A stretch of DNA of 64,000 nucleotides from Streptomyces sp. NBC_01485 (GCF_036227125.1 NZ_CP109435.1:7936001-8000000), one strand, 5' to 3'. Counted from the stretch's first letter, positions 16,398 to 25,553 are shown. Made by a program: numbers and translations. Notes: generated from the sequence alone by a model not told the origin.

Positions 16398-18442
16398 ATG
16401 GACCTGTACGAACATCAGGCAAGGCAACTCTTCGAGGAACACGGCATCTTGGTACCGGGGGCCGAAGTGACCGACTCACCCAAGGGGGCGCGCGAGATCG
16501 CTCGCCGACTCGGCGGGCGAGTGGTGGTGAAGGCCCAGGTCAAGACGGGTGCCGGGGCAAGGCGGGCGGCGTCAAGCTCGCGGCCGATCCGGCCGCAGCC
16601 GAGCTGGCGGCTCGTCAGATGCTCGGTACGCGTATCAAGGGACACACGGTCGGCGCGGTGATGCTGGCCCAACCCGTCGCCATCGAGGCGGAGTTCTACG
16701 TCTCCTGCGTGCTGGACCGCGCGGCCGGCCGTTTCCTCGAGATCGCCTCCGCCGAGGGCGGTACGGAGATTGAGGAGGTCGCCGCCACCCGGCCGGAAGC
16801 GGTCGCCCGGATCCCGATCGATCCGGCGGAGGGCGTCACCTCGGCGAAGACCGCCGAGATCGCTGCGGCGGCCGGACTCCCGTCGCAGACCGTGGACGTC
16901 CTGGCCCGGCTGTGGCAGGTGCTGATCCGGGAGGACGCTCTCCTGGTCGAGGTCAACCCGCTCGTCCGCACCGGGCAGGGACAGATCCTCGCCCTCGACG
17001 GCAAGGTCACCCTCGACGACAACGCGTCCTTCCGGCAGGCCCGTTGGGGCACGGGCACGGGCACGGGCACGGACACGGTCGAGCGGGGCGGCGACGCGCT
17101 GGAGGCGGCGGCCGCGGCCAAGGGCCTCAACTACGTGAGACTGGACGGTGAGGTCGGCATCCCGCTGGAGGAACGCCGTGCCCGCATCGCGGCCACCCTC
17201 GACGCCCTCGCCGAGCACCGGGAACTCCTCGCCCTCCTCCTCGTATGGGAGATCGGCAAGCCCTGGCGGCTCGCGCAGGCCGACGTCGACCGGGCCGTCG
17301 ACGGCGTGCGCTGGTACGTCGACGGCATCGAGCCGATGCTGACCGGACGGGCCCCGCTGGACGGCCCGGTGTCCAACATCGCGAGCTGGAACTACCCGAT
17401 GAGCGTGCTCGTTCACGCATTGCTGGTACAGGCACTGGCAGGCAACGCGGTCATCGCCAAGACCCCGACCGACGGCGGTGTCGCCTGTCTGACCCTGGCC
17501 TGTGCGCTCGCCGCACGCGAGGGCGTTCCCGTCACCCTCGTCAGCGGCAGTGGGGGCGAGCTGTCCCAGGCGCTGGTGCGAGCGCCCGAGATCGGCTGCG
17601 TCTCCTTCGTCGGCGGCCGCGACACCGGCGCCGCGGTGGCCACGGCCGTCGCCGACCTCGGCAAACGACACGTAGTCGAACAGGAGGGACTCAACACCTG
17701 GGGCATCTGGAACCACTCGGACTGGGACGCCTTCGCCGCGGCGGTCCCGAAGCTCTTCGACTACGGCAAGCAACGCTGTACGGCGTATCCGCGATTCGTC
17801 GTCCAGCGCGCGCTGTTCGACGAGTTCCTCGCGGCGTACCTACCGGCGGTGCGCACGCTGAGGCTCGGACATCCGCTGGCCGTCGAGAAGCGCGACGATC
17901 CCCACCCGCGGCTGGACTTCGGGCCGGTGATCAACGCGGCCAAGGCCAAGGAACTCAGCGACCAGGTCGCCGAGGCCATCGACCGGGGCGCGGTCCCGCT
18001 GCACCGCGGCAGTCCGGACGACGCCCGCTTCCTGCCCGGCCAGGACACCGCGGCGTACGTCCAGCCCGTCACGCTGCTCGGGCCGCCGCCGTCCTCGCCG
18101 CTGCATCACGCGGAGCCGTTCGGCCCGGTCGACACCATCGTCCTGGTCGACGCGGAGGCGGAGTTGCTGGCCGCCATGAACGCGTCCAACGGCGCGCTCG
18201 TCGCCACCCTGTCCACGGACGACCGTGCCACCTACGACCGACTGGCCCCGCAGATCCGCGCGTTCAAGGTCGGCCACGGCACGCCCCGCTCCCGCGGCGA
18301 CCGCGACGAGCTCTTCGGCGGCTTCGGCGCGTCCTGGCGGGGCGCGTTCGTCGGCGGGGAACTCCTGGTGCGCGCGGTGACACGAGGCCCGACGGGGGAA
18401 CGCCTTCCCGGCAACTTCCCGGAGTACCAGCTGATGCCGTGA
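16398..18442 (+). pseudogene. Frameshifted sucC-like / aldehyde dehydrogenase chimera
   Basis: The frame starting at ATG 16398 (MDLYEHQARQLFEEHGI) is a classic succinyl-CoA ligase beta N-terminus. At 16551-16556 it shifts. The expected KTGARGKAGGVKLA reads correctly only if one base is added after 16553, and the remainder continues in the other frame to 18442 with no stop. After about 240 SucC residues (ATP-grasp part, ending AKGLNYVRLDGEVGI) the frame changes near 17166 into an aldehyde dehydrogenase that lacks its first about 60-100 residues. That part has ASWNYPMSVL, QRCTAYPR with the catalytic Cys, and EPFGPVDTI. So the gene looks like a deletion fusion of sucC and an ALDH gene, perhaps with a sucD between them lost. 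A 6-bp repeat (gggcac x4, 17047-17070) lies in the SucC part. The single-base shift could also be a sequencing error. Confidence 0.75.
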
Positions 18443-18558
18443 CGGCGGCGCTGGAACGGCATCGGGCTCGCCGCCGCCGCTGAAGTGATCGAACGGTCAC
18501 CTGGCGTGAAGAGCGCGCGGCGGCAGCCCTGTCACCTGCGCGGCCAGCGGATATGCAG

Positions 18559-18588
18559 GTGAAACGCACCCCGAAAGCTTGGTATTGT
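18559..18588 (+). promoter_or_regulatory. Candidate promoter of tRNA-Leu
   Basis: GTGAAA (18559-18564) and TATTGT (18583-18588) are separated by 18 bp and stand about 48 bp before the mature tRNA. This fits a vegetative-type promoter. It is inferred from spacing only. Confidence 0.45.
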
Positions 18589-18636
18589 TGTCCATGTCGC
18601 CGCGGGGGAACACCTCCGCATGGCGGCAGACACCTT

Positions 18637-18721
18637 GTCCGGGTGGCGGAATGGCAGACGCGCTAGCTTGAGGTGCTAGTGCCCTTTATCGGGCGTGGGG
18701 GTTCAAGTCCCCCCTCGGACA
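18637..18721 (+). tRNA. tRNA-Leu (anticodon GAG)
   Basis: The acceptor stem GTCCGGG (18637-18643) pairs with CTCGGAC (18714-18720), with one G-T wobble, followed by discriminator A 18721. The anticodon loop TTGAGGT gives anticodon GAG, reading CUC/CUU. A long variable arm (cccTTTATCggg type) and TTCAAGTCC T-loop mark a class II Leu tRNA. The CCA end is not encoded. No integrated element is seen next to its 3' end. Confidence 0.95.
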
Positions 18722-19192
18722 CTTTCACTCTCCGTATCGAGCGGATTCCGTTCGGTGATCACGGTGATTGCTTGTTACCCGCATTCGGCGTTCTGCCGGG
18801 TGCGGGTGTTGTTGTTTCCGTGGCCTTTGCCACCCGGATGTCGCGGAAGCCCGTTTATCGGTTGCCCTGTCACGCCGCCGGGCTGCTCTGTCGCCGGGGT
18901 CGCTCGCCGGCCGCTCACCGGTCCTTCACCACCCTCTCGCCAGCCCCTCACCGACCAGCCGAGCCGCGACTGACGGCTCGTCAATGTTCATCTCTGTCGG
19001 CATATTGGCGGTCTGTGGCTCGTTCCTGTGGTGATACGATCACGCTCGCTTGTAGAGCGGGCGGATGGGTGCAAGACGACATCTCCGACTACGGGGACAG
19101 TCCGGGCGGTCAACCCGGTGTGGGCGGTCCGCCGGTCCACCCGCATTGACGGGAATTCAGCAACTGGCCGTCAGTCGCCTGAAGAGAGTCTT
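18722..19192. other. Intergenic region before the conservon, no gene supported
   Basis: 471 bp between the tRNA and cvnA. An open frame running through the tRNA (18673-19149) has no ribosome-binding site and overlaps the RNA gene, so I reject it. A TACGAT at about 19034-19039 could be the -10 of the conservon promoter. I see no strong hairpin and no repeats. Confidence 0.5.
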
Positions 19193-20362
19193 ATGACTGA
19201 TTACATACAGAACCCGGTACTCTGGGCTCTCCTCGTGGCCGTACTCCTCGCAGTCGCCCTCATTGTTCGTCAGCGCAGGGCGGCGCGTTCCCTAAGGCAG
19301 GAGATCACGGGACTCAAGTCCCACTACTCCGCCTTGGAGAACGAGTACGCGCAATCCGTCGAGGCAGCTCAGGAAAGAGCCGAAGAGGCTACGAAAACGG
19401 TCCTCAAGTCCGCGATGCGGACCCTTCAGGGCCTTGCCGCGGAACAGCAGTTGATTGTTTCCCGGCTGCAGAACAAATATGGCGAGTCGGTCATCCTCCA
19501 GGACCTTCTGGAGATCGACCACACGAACTCACAGTTCGGCCGACGTGCCCAGTCCATCGCCGTGCTCTGCGACGGCTGGCTGGGGCGCGCACGTGATGTC
19601 GCGTCCGTGTACGACGTGGTGCGCAGCGCGCAGGGCAGGGTTCGCCATTACCGGCGGGTGGAGATTCTCTCGCAGGTCGACTTCGGCATCACGAGCCGTG
19701 CTGTCGAACCGGTCGCACTGGCCCTCGCCGAACTCCTCGACAACGCGACGAGCTATTCCAGCCCGGACACCGTTGTCGAAATCAACATTCGTACCGTGCC
19801 CAAGGGCATTTGCATCGTCGTCGACGACGCCGGTGTCGGTATGAACGACGAAGAGCGCACCCGGGCCGAGAAACTCCTCTCCAGCGATCGGGTCTCGGGT
19901 GTCTCCGCACTCGGCAACCCGCCGCAGTTCGGTTTCGCCGTGATCGGCGTGCTCAGTGAGCGCTTCGGTTTCGAGGTGTCCGTGGACTCCTCCTCCCCCT
20001 ACGGAGGTGTCCGGGGTGTCGTCCTCCTGCCGCACGACCTGCTCACCAACGCGCCCGAGCAGAGGGAGCCGTCTCCGGTCGTTCCCACCGTCGCCGCCAC
20101 GGGCCACAGTGGCCCCGACGCCGCGCTGACCGGCAACACCACCACCGCCGACGGCCTGCCGAAGCGGCGTCGCAAGCGGCCCATGGCCATCGTGCCGGGC
20201 AGTACGTCCGCCCCCGCTCACGCCCGCTCGGGCGCGGAGACGGCGGCGATCATGGGCGCCTTCCAGCGGGGCACCCAGTCGGGCCGGGCCACGCCTGCGG
20301 ATTCCGCGGAAAAGTCGAGCAGTACACGTGGTGCAAGCAGCGAAGGGCATGAGGTCTCGTGA
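19193..20362 (+). CDS. cvnA: Conservon sensor-kinase-like protein CvnA
   Basis: 389 residues. A single N-terminal membrane segment (about residues 10-28) is followed by a coiled coil (30-75) and a histidine-kinase-type ATPase domain: ALAELLDNATSYSS (N box), VVDDAGVGMNDEE (G1 box), QFGFAVIGVLSERFG. The basic, disordered C-terminus includes KRRRKRP. There is no phosphoacceptor His/H-box of the usual type, as in other CvnA proteins, which are thought to act with the small G protein CvnD in a membrane-bound signalling complex. ATG 19193 follows gaagagag. The end overlaps cvnB by GTGA. Confidence 0.92.
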   Translation: MTDYIQNPVLWALLVAVLLAVALIVRQRRAARSLRQEITGLKSHYSALENEYAQSVEAAQERAEEATKTVLKSAMRTLQGLAAEQQLIVSRLQNKYGESVILQDLLEIDHTNSQFGRRAQSIAVLCDGWLGRARDVASVYDVVRSAQGRVRHYRRVEILSQVDFGITSRAVEPVALALAELLDNATSYSSPDTVVEINIRTVPKGICIVVDDAGVGMNDEERTRAEKLLSSDRVSGVSALGNPPQFGFAVIGVLSERFGFEVSVDSSSPYGGVRGVVLLPHDLLTNAPEQREPSPVVPTVAATGHSGPDAALTGNTTTADGLPKRRRKRPMAIVPGSTSAPAHARSGAETAAIMGAFQRGTQSGRATPADSAEKSSSTRGASSEGHEVS

Positions 20363-20760
20363 ACGACGATCTGTCATGGATGCTTGACAGTGCCTTGGAG
20401 ATTCCCGGGGCCCTGCACGCCGTCCTGATATCCGCCGACGGCCTGCTGATGGCCCGGACGCAGGACTTCGACAAGGACGACGCGGACCGCGTGGCCGCCG
20501 CGATGAGCGGGGTGCAGTCACTCAGCCGCTCGCTCGCGTTCTTCTGCGAGGACCCGCAGATGCGGTGGCGGCAGACACTGGTCGAGTTCGAGGGGGGCTG
20601 GGTCTTCCTGATCTCCGCCGGCGAGGGCGCCTACCTCGGCGTCTCCGCCTCGCCGGACGTCGACATGGCGGACATCACCTTCCGGATGCAGCAGCTCGTC
20701 GGCCAGCTCGGCAAGGCCCTGACGACCCCGCCGCGCGAGAACCTCGGCGTGCGGTCATGA
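20359..20760 (+). CDS. cvnB: Conservon roadblock/LC7-domain protein CvnB
   Basis: 133 residues, one roadblock/LC7 domain: LDSALEIPGALHAVLISADGLLMA at the start, ADRVAAAMSG, and the FLISAGEGAYLGVSASPDVDM strand pair. In conservons and in MglA/MglB-type systems such proteins serve as GTPase-activating or anchoring partners of the small G protein (here CvnD). It is translated from GTG overlapping the cvnA stop and in turn overlaps cvnC by ATGA, so A, B and C should be made in a fixed ratio. Confidence 0.93.
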   Translation: MNDDLSWMLDSALEIPGALHAVLISADGLLMARTQDFDKDDADRVAAAMSGVQSLSRSLAFFCEDPQMRWRQTLVEFEGGWVFLISAGEGAYLGVSASPDVDMADITFRMQQLVGQLGKALTTPPRENLGVRS

Positions 20761-21134
20761 ACGGTTTCGATGGACTGGAGTCCCAGACGCCGGAGTTAGT
20801 GCGTCCGTACGTCATCACCAAGGGGCGCGGCCTGCCTGACGAGGGGCAGCTCTCCCTCATCACCCTGGTCACGGCGGCCGCCGATCACGGGCAGCGGCCG
20901 ACCCGCCTGTCGCCAGAGGAACAGAACCTGTTGGACCTGTGCGCGGTCGGCTACCTCTCGGTCGCCGAGATCGCCGGGCACACCCAACTGCCCCTGGGCG
21001 TGGTGAAGATCCTCCTCGCCGCCCTCACCGAGAGCGGCCATCTCATCACCCGCCCACCCGTGCAGCGGGCACCGCTCGCCGACCGGGACATCCTGGAGGA
21101 GGTGCTGAATGGTCTCAGGGCCAAGTTTGGATGA
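20757..21134 (+). CDS. cvnC: Conservon DUF742 protein CvnC, with a TTA codon
   Basis: 125 residues, DUF742: VRPYVITKGRG near the start, LSPEEQNLLDLC, SVAEIAGHTQLPLGVVKILLAAL (a winged-helix-like segment) and a short C-terminus. Its role within conservon complexes is not known in detail; the helix-turn-helix-like middle suggests protein or DNA contact. Codon 14 is TTA (20796-20798), read only by the bldA tRNA, so production of the conservon may be tied to development. ATGA overlap with cvnB; the following cvnD start lies 26 bp inside this gene. Confidence 0.92.
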   Translation: MNGFDGLESQTPELVRPYVITKGRGLPDEGQLSLITLVTAAADHGQRPTRLSPEEQNLLDLCAVGYLSVAEIAGHTQLPLGVVKILLAALTESGHLITRPPVQRAPLADRDILEEVLNGLRAKFG

Positions 21135-21702
21135 GCAGGCCTACGTCCGCGAAGGGGCGACCCAGACTGCGGTGAAGATCCTCGTCGTGGGCCACTTCGC
21201 GGTCGGCAAGACCACGTTCATCGGGGCCATCTCCGAGATCGAGCCGCTGACCACCGAGGAGACGATGACGCGGGCCGCCGAGTCGGTCGACGACCTCAAG
21301 GGAGTCCAGGGCAAGACCACCACCACGGTCGCCATGGACTTCGGGCGGCTGACCATCAGCGACCGCGTCGTGCTGTACCTGTTCGGAACGCCGGGCCAGC
21401 AGCGCTTCGTGCAGATGTGGGAGGACATGGCGCGCGGCGCGCTCGGCGCGCTGGTGCTCGTCGACCCCGATCGACTCGCGGACTCCTTCGCCGTGATCGA
21501 CCTCATCGAGCAGTACGGACTCGACTACGCCATCGCCGTCAACCACTTCGACGGCGTCCCCCTGCGGGACGAGATGGCTCTGCGCGACGCACTGGATCTG
21601 CTCGACGACACCCCCGTCGTCACCTGCGACGCGCGAGACGAGCGGTCGTCGGCCGACGCGCTGATCACTCTCGTCCGCCATCTGCAGGACCGTGCCCACT
21701 AG
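21109..21702 (+). CDS. cvnD: Conservon small GTPase CvnD
   Basis: 197 residues, Ras-like. P-loop GHFAVGKT at 28-35, switch II FGTPGQQRF, and NHFD in place of NKxD as guanine-specificity loop; all are typical of prokaryotic Ras-like GTPases of the CvnD class. It probably cycles between GTP and GDP under control of CvnB and signals from CvnA. The start ATG 21109 lies within cvnC. The P450 gene follows after 8 bp with a good ribosome-binding site (aggag). Confidence 0.94.
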   Translation: MVSGPSLDEQAYVREGATQTAVKILVVGHFAVGKTTFIGAISEIEPLTTEETMTRAAESVDDLKGVQGKTTTTVAMDFGRLTISDRVVLYLFGTPGQQRFVQMWEDMARGALGALVLVDPDRLADSFAVIDLIEQYGLDYAIAVNHFDGVPLRDEMALRDALDLLDDTPVVTCDARDERSSADALITLVRHLQDRAH

Positions 21703-21710
21703 GAGCAGTA

Positions 21711-23060
21711 ATGGACGCCCAACCCACCGCCCCCGTGCCCCCTCCGGGGTGCCCGGCGCACCAGCCCGGCGGCCGAGTGCCGCTCTACGGGCCGGAGTAC
21801 GCGGCCGACCCGCAGGCCTACTACGCGTACCTGCGGCACTACGGTCCGACCGCGCCCGTGGAGATCGCTCCGGGAGTCGATGCCACCCTCGTCACCGACT
21901 ACGCCACTGCCCTCCAACTCCTTCAGGACTCCGGCTCGTTCCGCAAGGACGCCCGCCGCTGGCGGGACTTCAACGAGGGCCGGATCCCCGCTGACAGCCC
22001 CGTCCTGCCCGTGCTCGCCTACCGGCACAACGCCATGTGTGCCGACGGCGCCGAACATCTGAGGCTGCGTCAGTCCATCGCGGACAGCATGATGCGCATC
22101 GATCCGATGCGGCTGAGCCGGAGCGTCGAGCGGATCTCCGACTTCCTCATCTCCCAGTTCGGCGAACGCGGTTCGGCCGACCTGATCGGCTCCTACGCCA
22201 AGCAGCTTCCGCTGTTCGTGTTCAACGAGCTCTTCGGCTGCACCGCCGACATCGGCGACCGCGTCTTCTTCGGCATCACCGGTATGTTCGACGGAGTCAA
22301 CGCCGAAAAGGCCAGCGAGGTGCTGTTCCAGGCCGTCGGCGAGCTGATCGCCCTCAAGCGGCGCAAGCCCGGCGAGGACGTCACCTCCTGGCTGCTGAAG
22401 CATCACACCGGTCTGTCCGACGACGAGATGCTGCACCAGGTCTCTCTGCTGCTGGGCGCGGGAGCCGAGGCCCTGGTCAACCTCATCGGCAACACCCTGC
22501 ACCGCCTGCTCACCGACCACCGGTACGCTCACGAGGGCGGGTTGATCGACGAGGCGATGGACGACACGTTGTGGGAGAGCCCGCCCATGACGAACTTCGC
22601 CGCCCACTACCCGGTGTCCGACATGGAGTTCGCCGGCCAGAAGCTCACCGCCGGCGACCTGATGCTGGTCAGCTTCGCCGCCGCCAACACCGGACCCGCG
22701 CTGTCGGCGGCCCGCAAGGCCGGCAGCAACCGGGCGCACCTCGCGTGGAGCGCAGGCCCGCACGCCTGCCCCTCGAAGGAACCCGCACGGCAGATCGCCG
22801 TTTCGGCCATCGAGAACCTCCTCAACCGGCTGCCTGACGTCGAACTCAGCGTGCCTGAGGAGAGTCTGACGTGGCGTCCGGGAGCCTTCAGCCGTGGCCT
22901 CGTCACGCTCCCCGCGCGGTTCACGCCGATCAAGCCGGTGAGTCGGCCGAGCCGGCAGAGCACCATCCCGGCACCGGCACCGGCACCCCAGAGTGCCGCA
23001 AAGCCCCGCCACGAACAGGCAGGAGGGTGGAGCAAGTTCCTCAACTGGCTGACCAAGTGA
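21711..23060 (+). CDS. Conservon cytochrome P450-like protein lacking EXXR and the I-helix Thr (CYP157-like)
   Basis: 449 residues. The heme-ligand region is present: SAGPHACPSKEPARQ with Cys353. The K-helix ExxR, almost universal in P450s, is replaced by DDTLW (284-288). The I-helix reads LLGAGAEALVN (near 246-256), so the Thr needed for oxygen activation is missing. Known Streptomyces CYP157 proteins, also encoded in conservons, carry EQSLW at the same place; this protein shows a further variant. The sequence between the K-helix and heme loop is also shortened, with the usual PxxFxP meander not recognisable. It may be a heme-binding signalling partner rather than an oxygenase. The C-terminal 45 residues are Pro/Ala-rich, with an amphipathic end (WSKFLNWLTK). 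Confidence 0.88.
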   Translation: MDAQPTAPVPPPGCPAHQPGGRVPLYGPEYAADPQAYYAYLRHYGPTAPVEIAPGVDATLVTDYATALQLLQDSGSFRKDARRWRDFNEGRIPADSPVLPVLAYRHNAMCADGAEHLRLRQSIADSMMRIDPMRLSRSVERISDFLISQFGERGSADLIGSYAKQLPLFVFNELFGCTADIGDRVFFGITGMFDGVNAEKASEVLFQAVGELIALKRRKPGEDVTSWLLKHHTGLSDDEMLHQVSLLLGAGAEALVNLIGNTLHRLLTDHRYAHEGGLIDEAMDDTLWESPPMTNFAAHYPVSDMEFAGQKLTAGDLMLVSFAAANTGPALSAARKAGSNRAHLAWSAGPHACPSKEPARQIAVSAIENLLNRLPDVELSVPEESLTWRPGAFSRGLVTLPARFTPIKPVSRPSRQSTIPAPAPAPQSAAKPRHEQAGGWSKFLNWLTK

Positions 23061-23159
23061 CGCAGCCTCCACACAGCCGTTCCGCCAACGGCGTGTGACA
23101 CCGCTCCCACCGCTCCCTCTTCGGTACAGCCAAGATCCCGACTTGGCAGGCAGGAAGGC

Positions 23160-23189
23160 AAGATGCCCGCCCCTCGGGGCGGGCATCTT
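23160..23189. terminator. Terminator between P450 and flavin monooxygenase genes
   Basis: 23160-23173 pairs perfectly with 23176-23189 (14 bp, tight loop), followed by tcct. It lies between two converging genes and probably serves both. Confidence 0.85.
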
Positions 23190-23232
23190 CCTGTCGTGCG
23201 TCTCCTCGGAGGCGTACCGGGCCCGCCCGACC

Positions 23233-24531
23233 TCACTCCTCGCGCAACTCCTGTAGATACGGTGCCACGTTGACCTGGGTCGACGCGTCCTGCTGCGGCC
23301 CGTACTGGCCCGCGACGCCGCTCAGGTACGTGGCGATCTCCTTGTGCATGACCTCCGCCTCAGGCAGCACCGCAGCGCCGGTGACGAGCCGCGCGATCCA
23401 CCGTGCCTGGGCCTCCACCAGCCGCGTGATCGAACCGACGGGGCGGATCAGACCGGTGAAGAACAGACCGGGACGATCCGGGGCGACGACCCGTTTGTAC
23501 AGCTCGACCGAGCCCTGCGCGCCGACCGGGCAGCCGGGCTCCAGGAAGGGGAAGGCCATCTGGAAGCCGGTGCAGTACACGATCGCGTCGGCCCTGACCG
23601 ACGTGCCGTCGGTGAAGGAGACCCGGTCGCCGTCGACGGCGTCGATCGCGGGCTTCGGCGTGACCGCGCCATGGCGGATACGGCTGAGGATCTCGTCGGA
23701 GATGGTGATGGCCGAGGCGAAGATCGGGTGGTCCGGCTCGGGCAGCCCGTAGTCGCGGAGCTTGCCGCGGGCGACCAGCAGGGTCTGTTCGATGAAACGC
23801 CGCTGTTCCTCAAGGGACATGCTGATCCACCACGGCGCGTCGGCGATCTCGTCCAGAGCCATGCCGAACAACTGCTTGGGCACGATGTGCAGTCCCCGGC
23901 GCACTGAGAGCACTGTCAGCTCGGCGTGCCGGGAGAGATCCGCGGCGATGTCCACCGCCGAGCTGCCGAGCCCCACGACGATGACGCGCTGTCCGGCGTG
24001 GTCGCTGCCGTCGCGATAGTCGAGAGAATGGCGAATCGTTCCGGTGAACGTTTCGGCGCCCTTCGGCGGATCGGGCATCGACGGCTCCGAGTTGTGCCCG
24101 GAGGCGACGATCACGTGCGTGAAGCCGCGGGACGAGATCGTACCGTCGGCGTCCCGGCTGACCACCGTCCAGCCACCGTCGGCCTCCTGCCGTACGGAGT
24201 CCACGGTCGTCCCCAGCTCGATGCGGTCCAGTACGCCCGCCCACTCGGCGAACGCGCGTAGATACGATGCTATTTGGCTGTGCCGGGGATAGAGCGGGTA
24301 GGAGGCGGGCATCGGGAAGTCCGAGTAACCCGTCAGCTGCTTGGCGGTGTTGAGGTGCAGCGACAGATAGCCCGGGCCGCGTTCGCCCGCCTGCGGACGA
24401 CGCCAGAGCCCGCCGACGTCGCTCGCCTGCTCCAGGCAGACGAAGTCGACACCGGCGGTCTTCAGGGCGTGTGCCGTCGCCAGCCCCGACAGACCCGCAC
24501 CGATCACACACAAGCGCACGGATTCCCCCAC
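23233..24531 (-). CDS. Flavin-containing monooxygenase
   Basis: 432 residues. FAD-binding GAGLSG at 10-15, a second Rossmann motif VVGLGSSAVD for NADPH, and FTGTIRHSLDYR, which matches the FxGxxxHxxxY(R/K) signature of group B flavin monooxygenases. Late in the protein YCTGFQMAFPF matches the FMO C-terminal motif. These enzymes oxygenate soft nucleophiles (N, S) or ketones; the substrate is unknown. It converges on the conservon P450 and has no operon partner. The start ATG 24531 is the only one before the FAD motif. Confidence 0.9.
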   Translation of the reverse strand: MGESVRLCVIGAGLSGLATAHALKTAGVDFVCLEQASDVGGLWRRPQAGERGPGYLSLHLNTAKQLTGYSDFPMPASYPLYPRHSQIASYLRAFAEWAGVLDRIELGTTVDSVRQEADGGWTVVSRDADGTISSRGFTHVIVASGHNSEPSMPDPPKGAETFTGTIRHSLDYRDGSDHAGQRVIVVGLGSSAVDIAADLSRHAELTVLSVRRGLHIVPKQLFGMALDEIADAPWWISMSLEEQRRFIEQTLLVARGKLRDYGLPEPDHPIFASAITISDEILSRIRHGAVTPKPAIDAVDGDRVSFTDGTSVRADAIVYCTGFQMAFPFLEPGCPVGAQGSVELYKRVVAPDRPGLFFTGLIRPVGSITRLVEAQARWIARLVTGAAVLPEAEVMHKEIATYLSGVAGQYGPQQDASTQVNVAPYLQELREE

Positions 24532-24740
24532 AAGTCAGACATCGTCCTCACCATTCTCTCGAACACCGGCGAATGAATGCCCGTCCAGCGCGCCACTCAC
24601 TCTTGATCCGCCCGCGATAAGGATCACATCGGGATCCGAGGGTGAGCCGGGCAGCGGGGGATGGGCCGGGCGTGGGGGGAGGAAAGGGCGAATACGGGGA
24701 GCTGGGAGGGGTCGGCAGAGTGCGTCCCGGCCCGTCATTC

Positions 24741-25436
24741 TCAGGGGGACGCCCACAACTTCCGTACATGGCCGAGATGTCGCGTCATGACCTCGTGCAC
24801 GGCCCGTTCGTCGCGCGTCAACAGGGCGTCCAGGAGCTCCAGATGCTCCTCGGCGGATGCCAGCAGGCGGCCGGACGCGGAGAGGGCGGTGAGTCCGTAG
24901 AGGCGGGCGCGGCCGCGCAGACCGCGGACCACCTCGACGAGGTGCGCGTTGCCGGCGAGCGCGAGCAGGCCGAGGTGGAAACGGGTGTCGGCCTCGACGT
25001 AGGCGATGAGGTCGCCCGCGACCGCGGCGGCGACGATCTCCCGGGCGGCCGGGCGCAGCGCCTCCAGCGACACCGGGTCGGCGGTCGTCGCCAGCGCCAC
25101 CACGGTGGGGATCTCGATGAGCGCGCGGACCTGCGTGTACTCGTCGAGCTGCCGGTCGGAGACCTCGGTGACGCGGAACCCCTTGTTGGGTACGGCGTCC
25201 ACCAGCCCCTCCTTGGCGAGGTCGAGCATCGCCTCGCGCACCGGAGTCGCCGAGACGCCGAAGCGGGCGGCCAGGGCGGGCGCCGAGTACACCTCACCGG
25301 GTCGCAGTTCACCCGCGATCAGCGCTGCCCGCAGGGCGTCGGCGACCCGCTCACGGAAGCTGTCGCGCCGGCCGCCGAGCACGGGGAGCGACGGCGCGGC
25401 GGCCGGCGGGCTGCTGCTCTCGGGCAGGGCGGCCAT
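24741..25436 (-). CDS. GntR-family regulator (FCD subfamily) of the hydroxyproline genes
   Basis: 231 residues. An N-terminal winged helix (residues about 25-95, with AALAARFGVSATPVREAMLDLAKEGLV) is followed by an all-helical FCD ligand-binding domain. EADTRFHLGLL and the later His-rich helices (AEEHLELLDAL, HEVMTRHLGHV) carry the expected metal/ligand residues. It is the last gene of the hydroxyproline block and so the likely regulator of these genes. Two 13-bp direct repeats lie in its own upstream region. It starts 118 bp after the epimerase gene. Confidence 0.9.
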   Translation of the reverse strand: MAALPESSSPPAAAPSLPVLGGRRDSFRERVADALRAALIAGELRPGEVYSAPALAARFGVSATPVREAMLDLAKEGLVDAVPNKGFRVTEVSDRQLDEYTQVRALIEIPTVVALATTADPVSLEALRPAAREIVAAAVAGDLIAYVEADTRFHLGLLALAGNAHLVEVVRGLRGRARLYGLTALSASGRLLASAEEHLELLDALLTRDERAVHEVMTRHLGHVRKLWASP

Positions 25437-25460
25437 CGTGGGGTCTCCTCGGATGCGGGT

Positions 25461-25517
25461 TGTGCCATGTCACCGTGTCATCGGTGCCTCTGTCTGTGTC
25501 TGCCTGTGCCATGTCAC
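25461..25517. promoter_or_regulatory. Two 13-bp direct repeats upstream of the GntR gene
   Basis: tgtgccatgtcac occurs at 25461-25473 and 25505-25517, 44 bp apart (about four helix turns). Both contain ATGTCAC, which also forms the palindrome at 30560-30568 in front of the first gene of this block. This suggests an autoregulated operator. Confidence 0.5.
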
Positions 25518-25553
25518 GTACCACCAGTATCCACGGTGCCGGAACCCGCGATG

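Noticed and set aside
16540..16570. Programmed -1 frameshift in the sucC-like gene
   Set aside because: No slippery heptamer or downstream pseudoknot is evident; a base deletion or sequencing error is simpler.
18673..19149. 158-residue open frame after the tRNA
   Set aside because: It starts inside tRNA-Leu, has no ribosome-binding site and its product is low-complexity Arg/Pro/Ser; typical spurious frame in high-GC DNA.
18637..19192. Integrative element at the tRNA-Leu 3' end
   Set aside because: No integrase gene and no repeated tRNA 3' end found downstream within the window.
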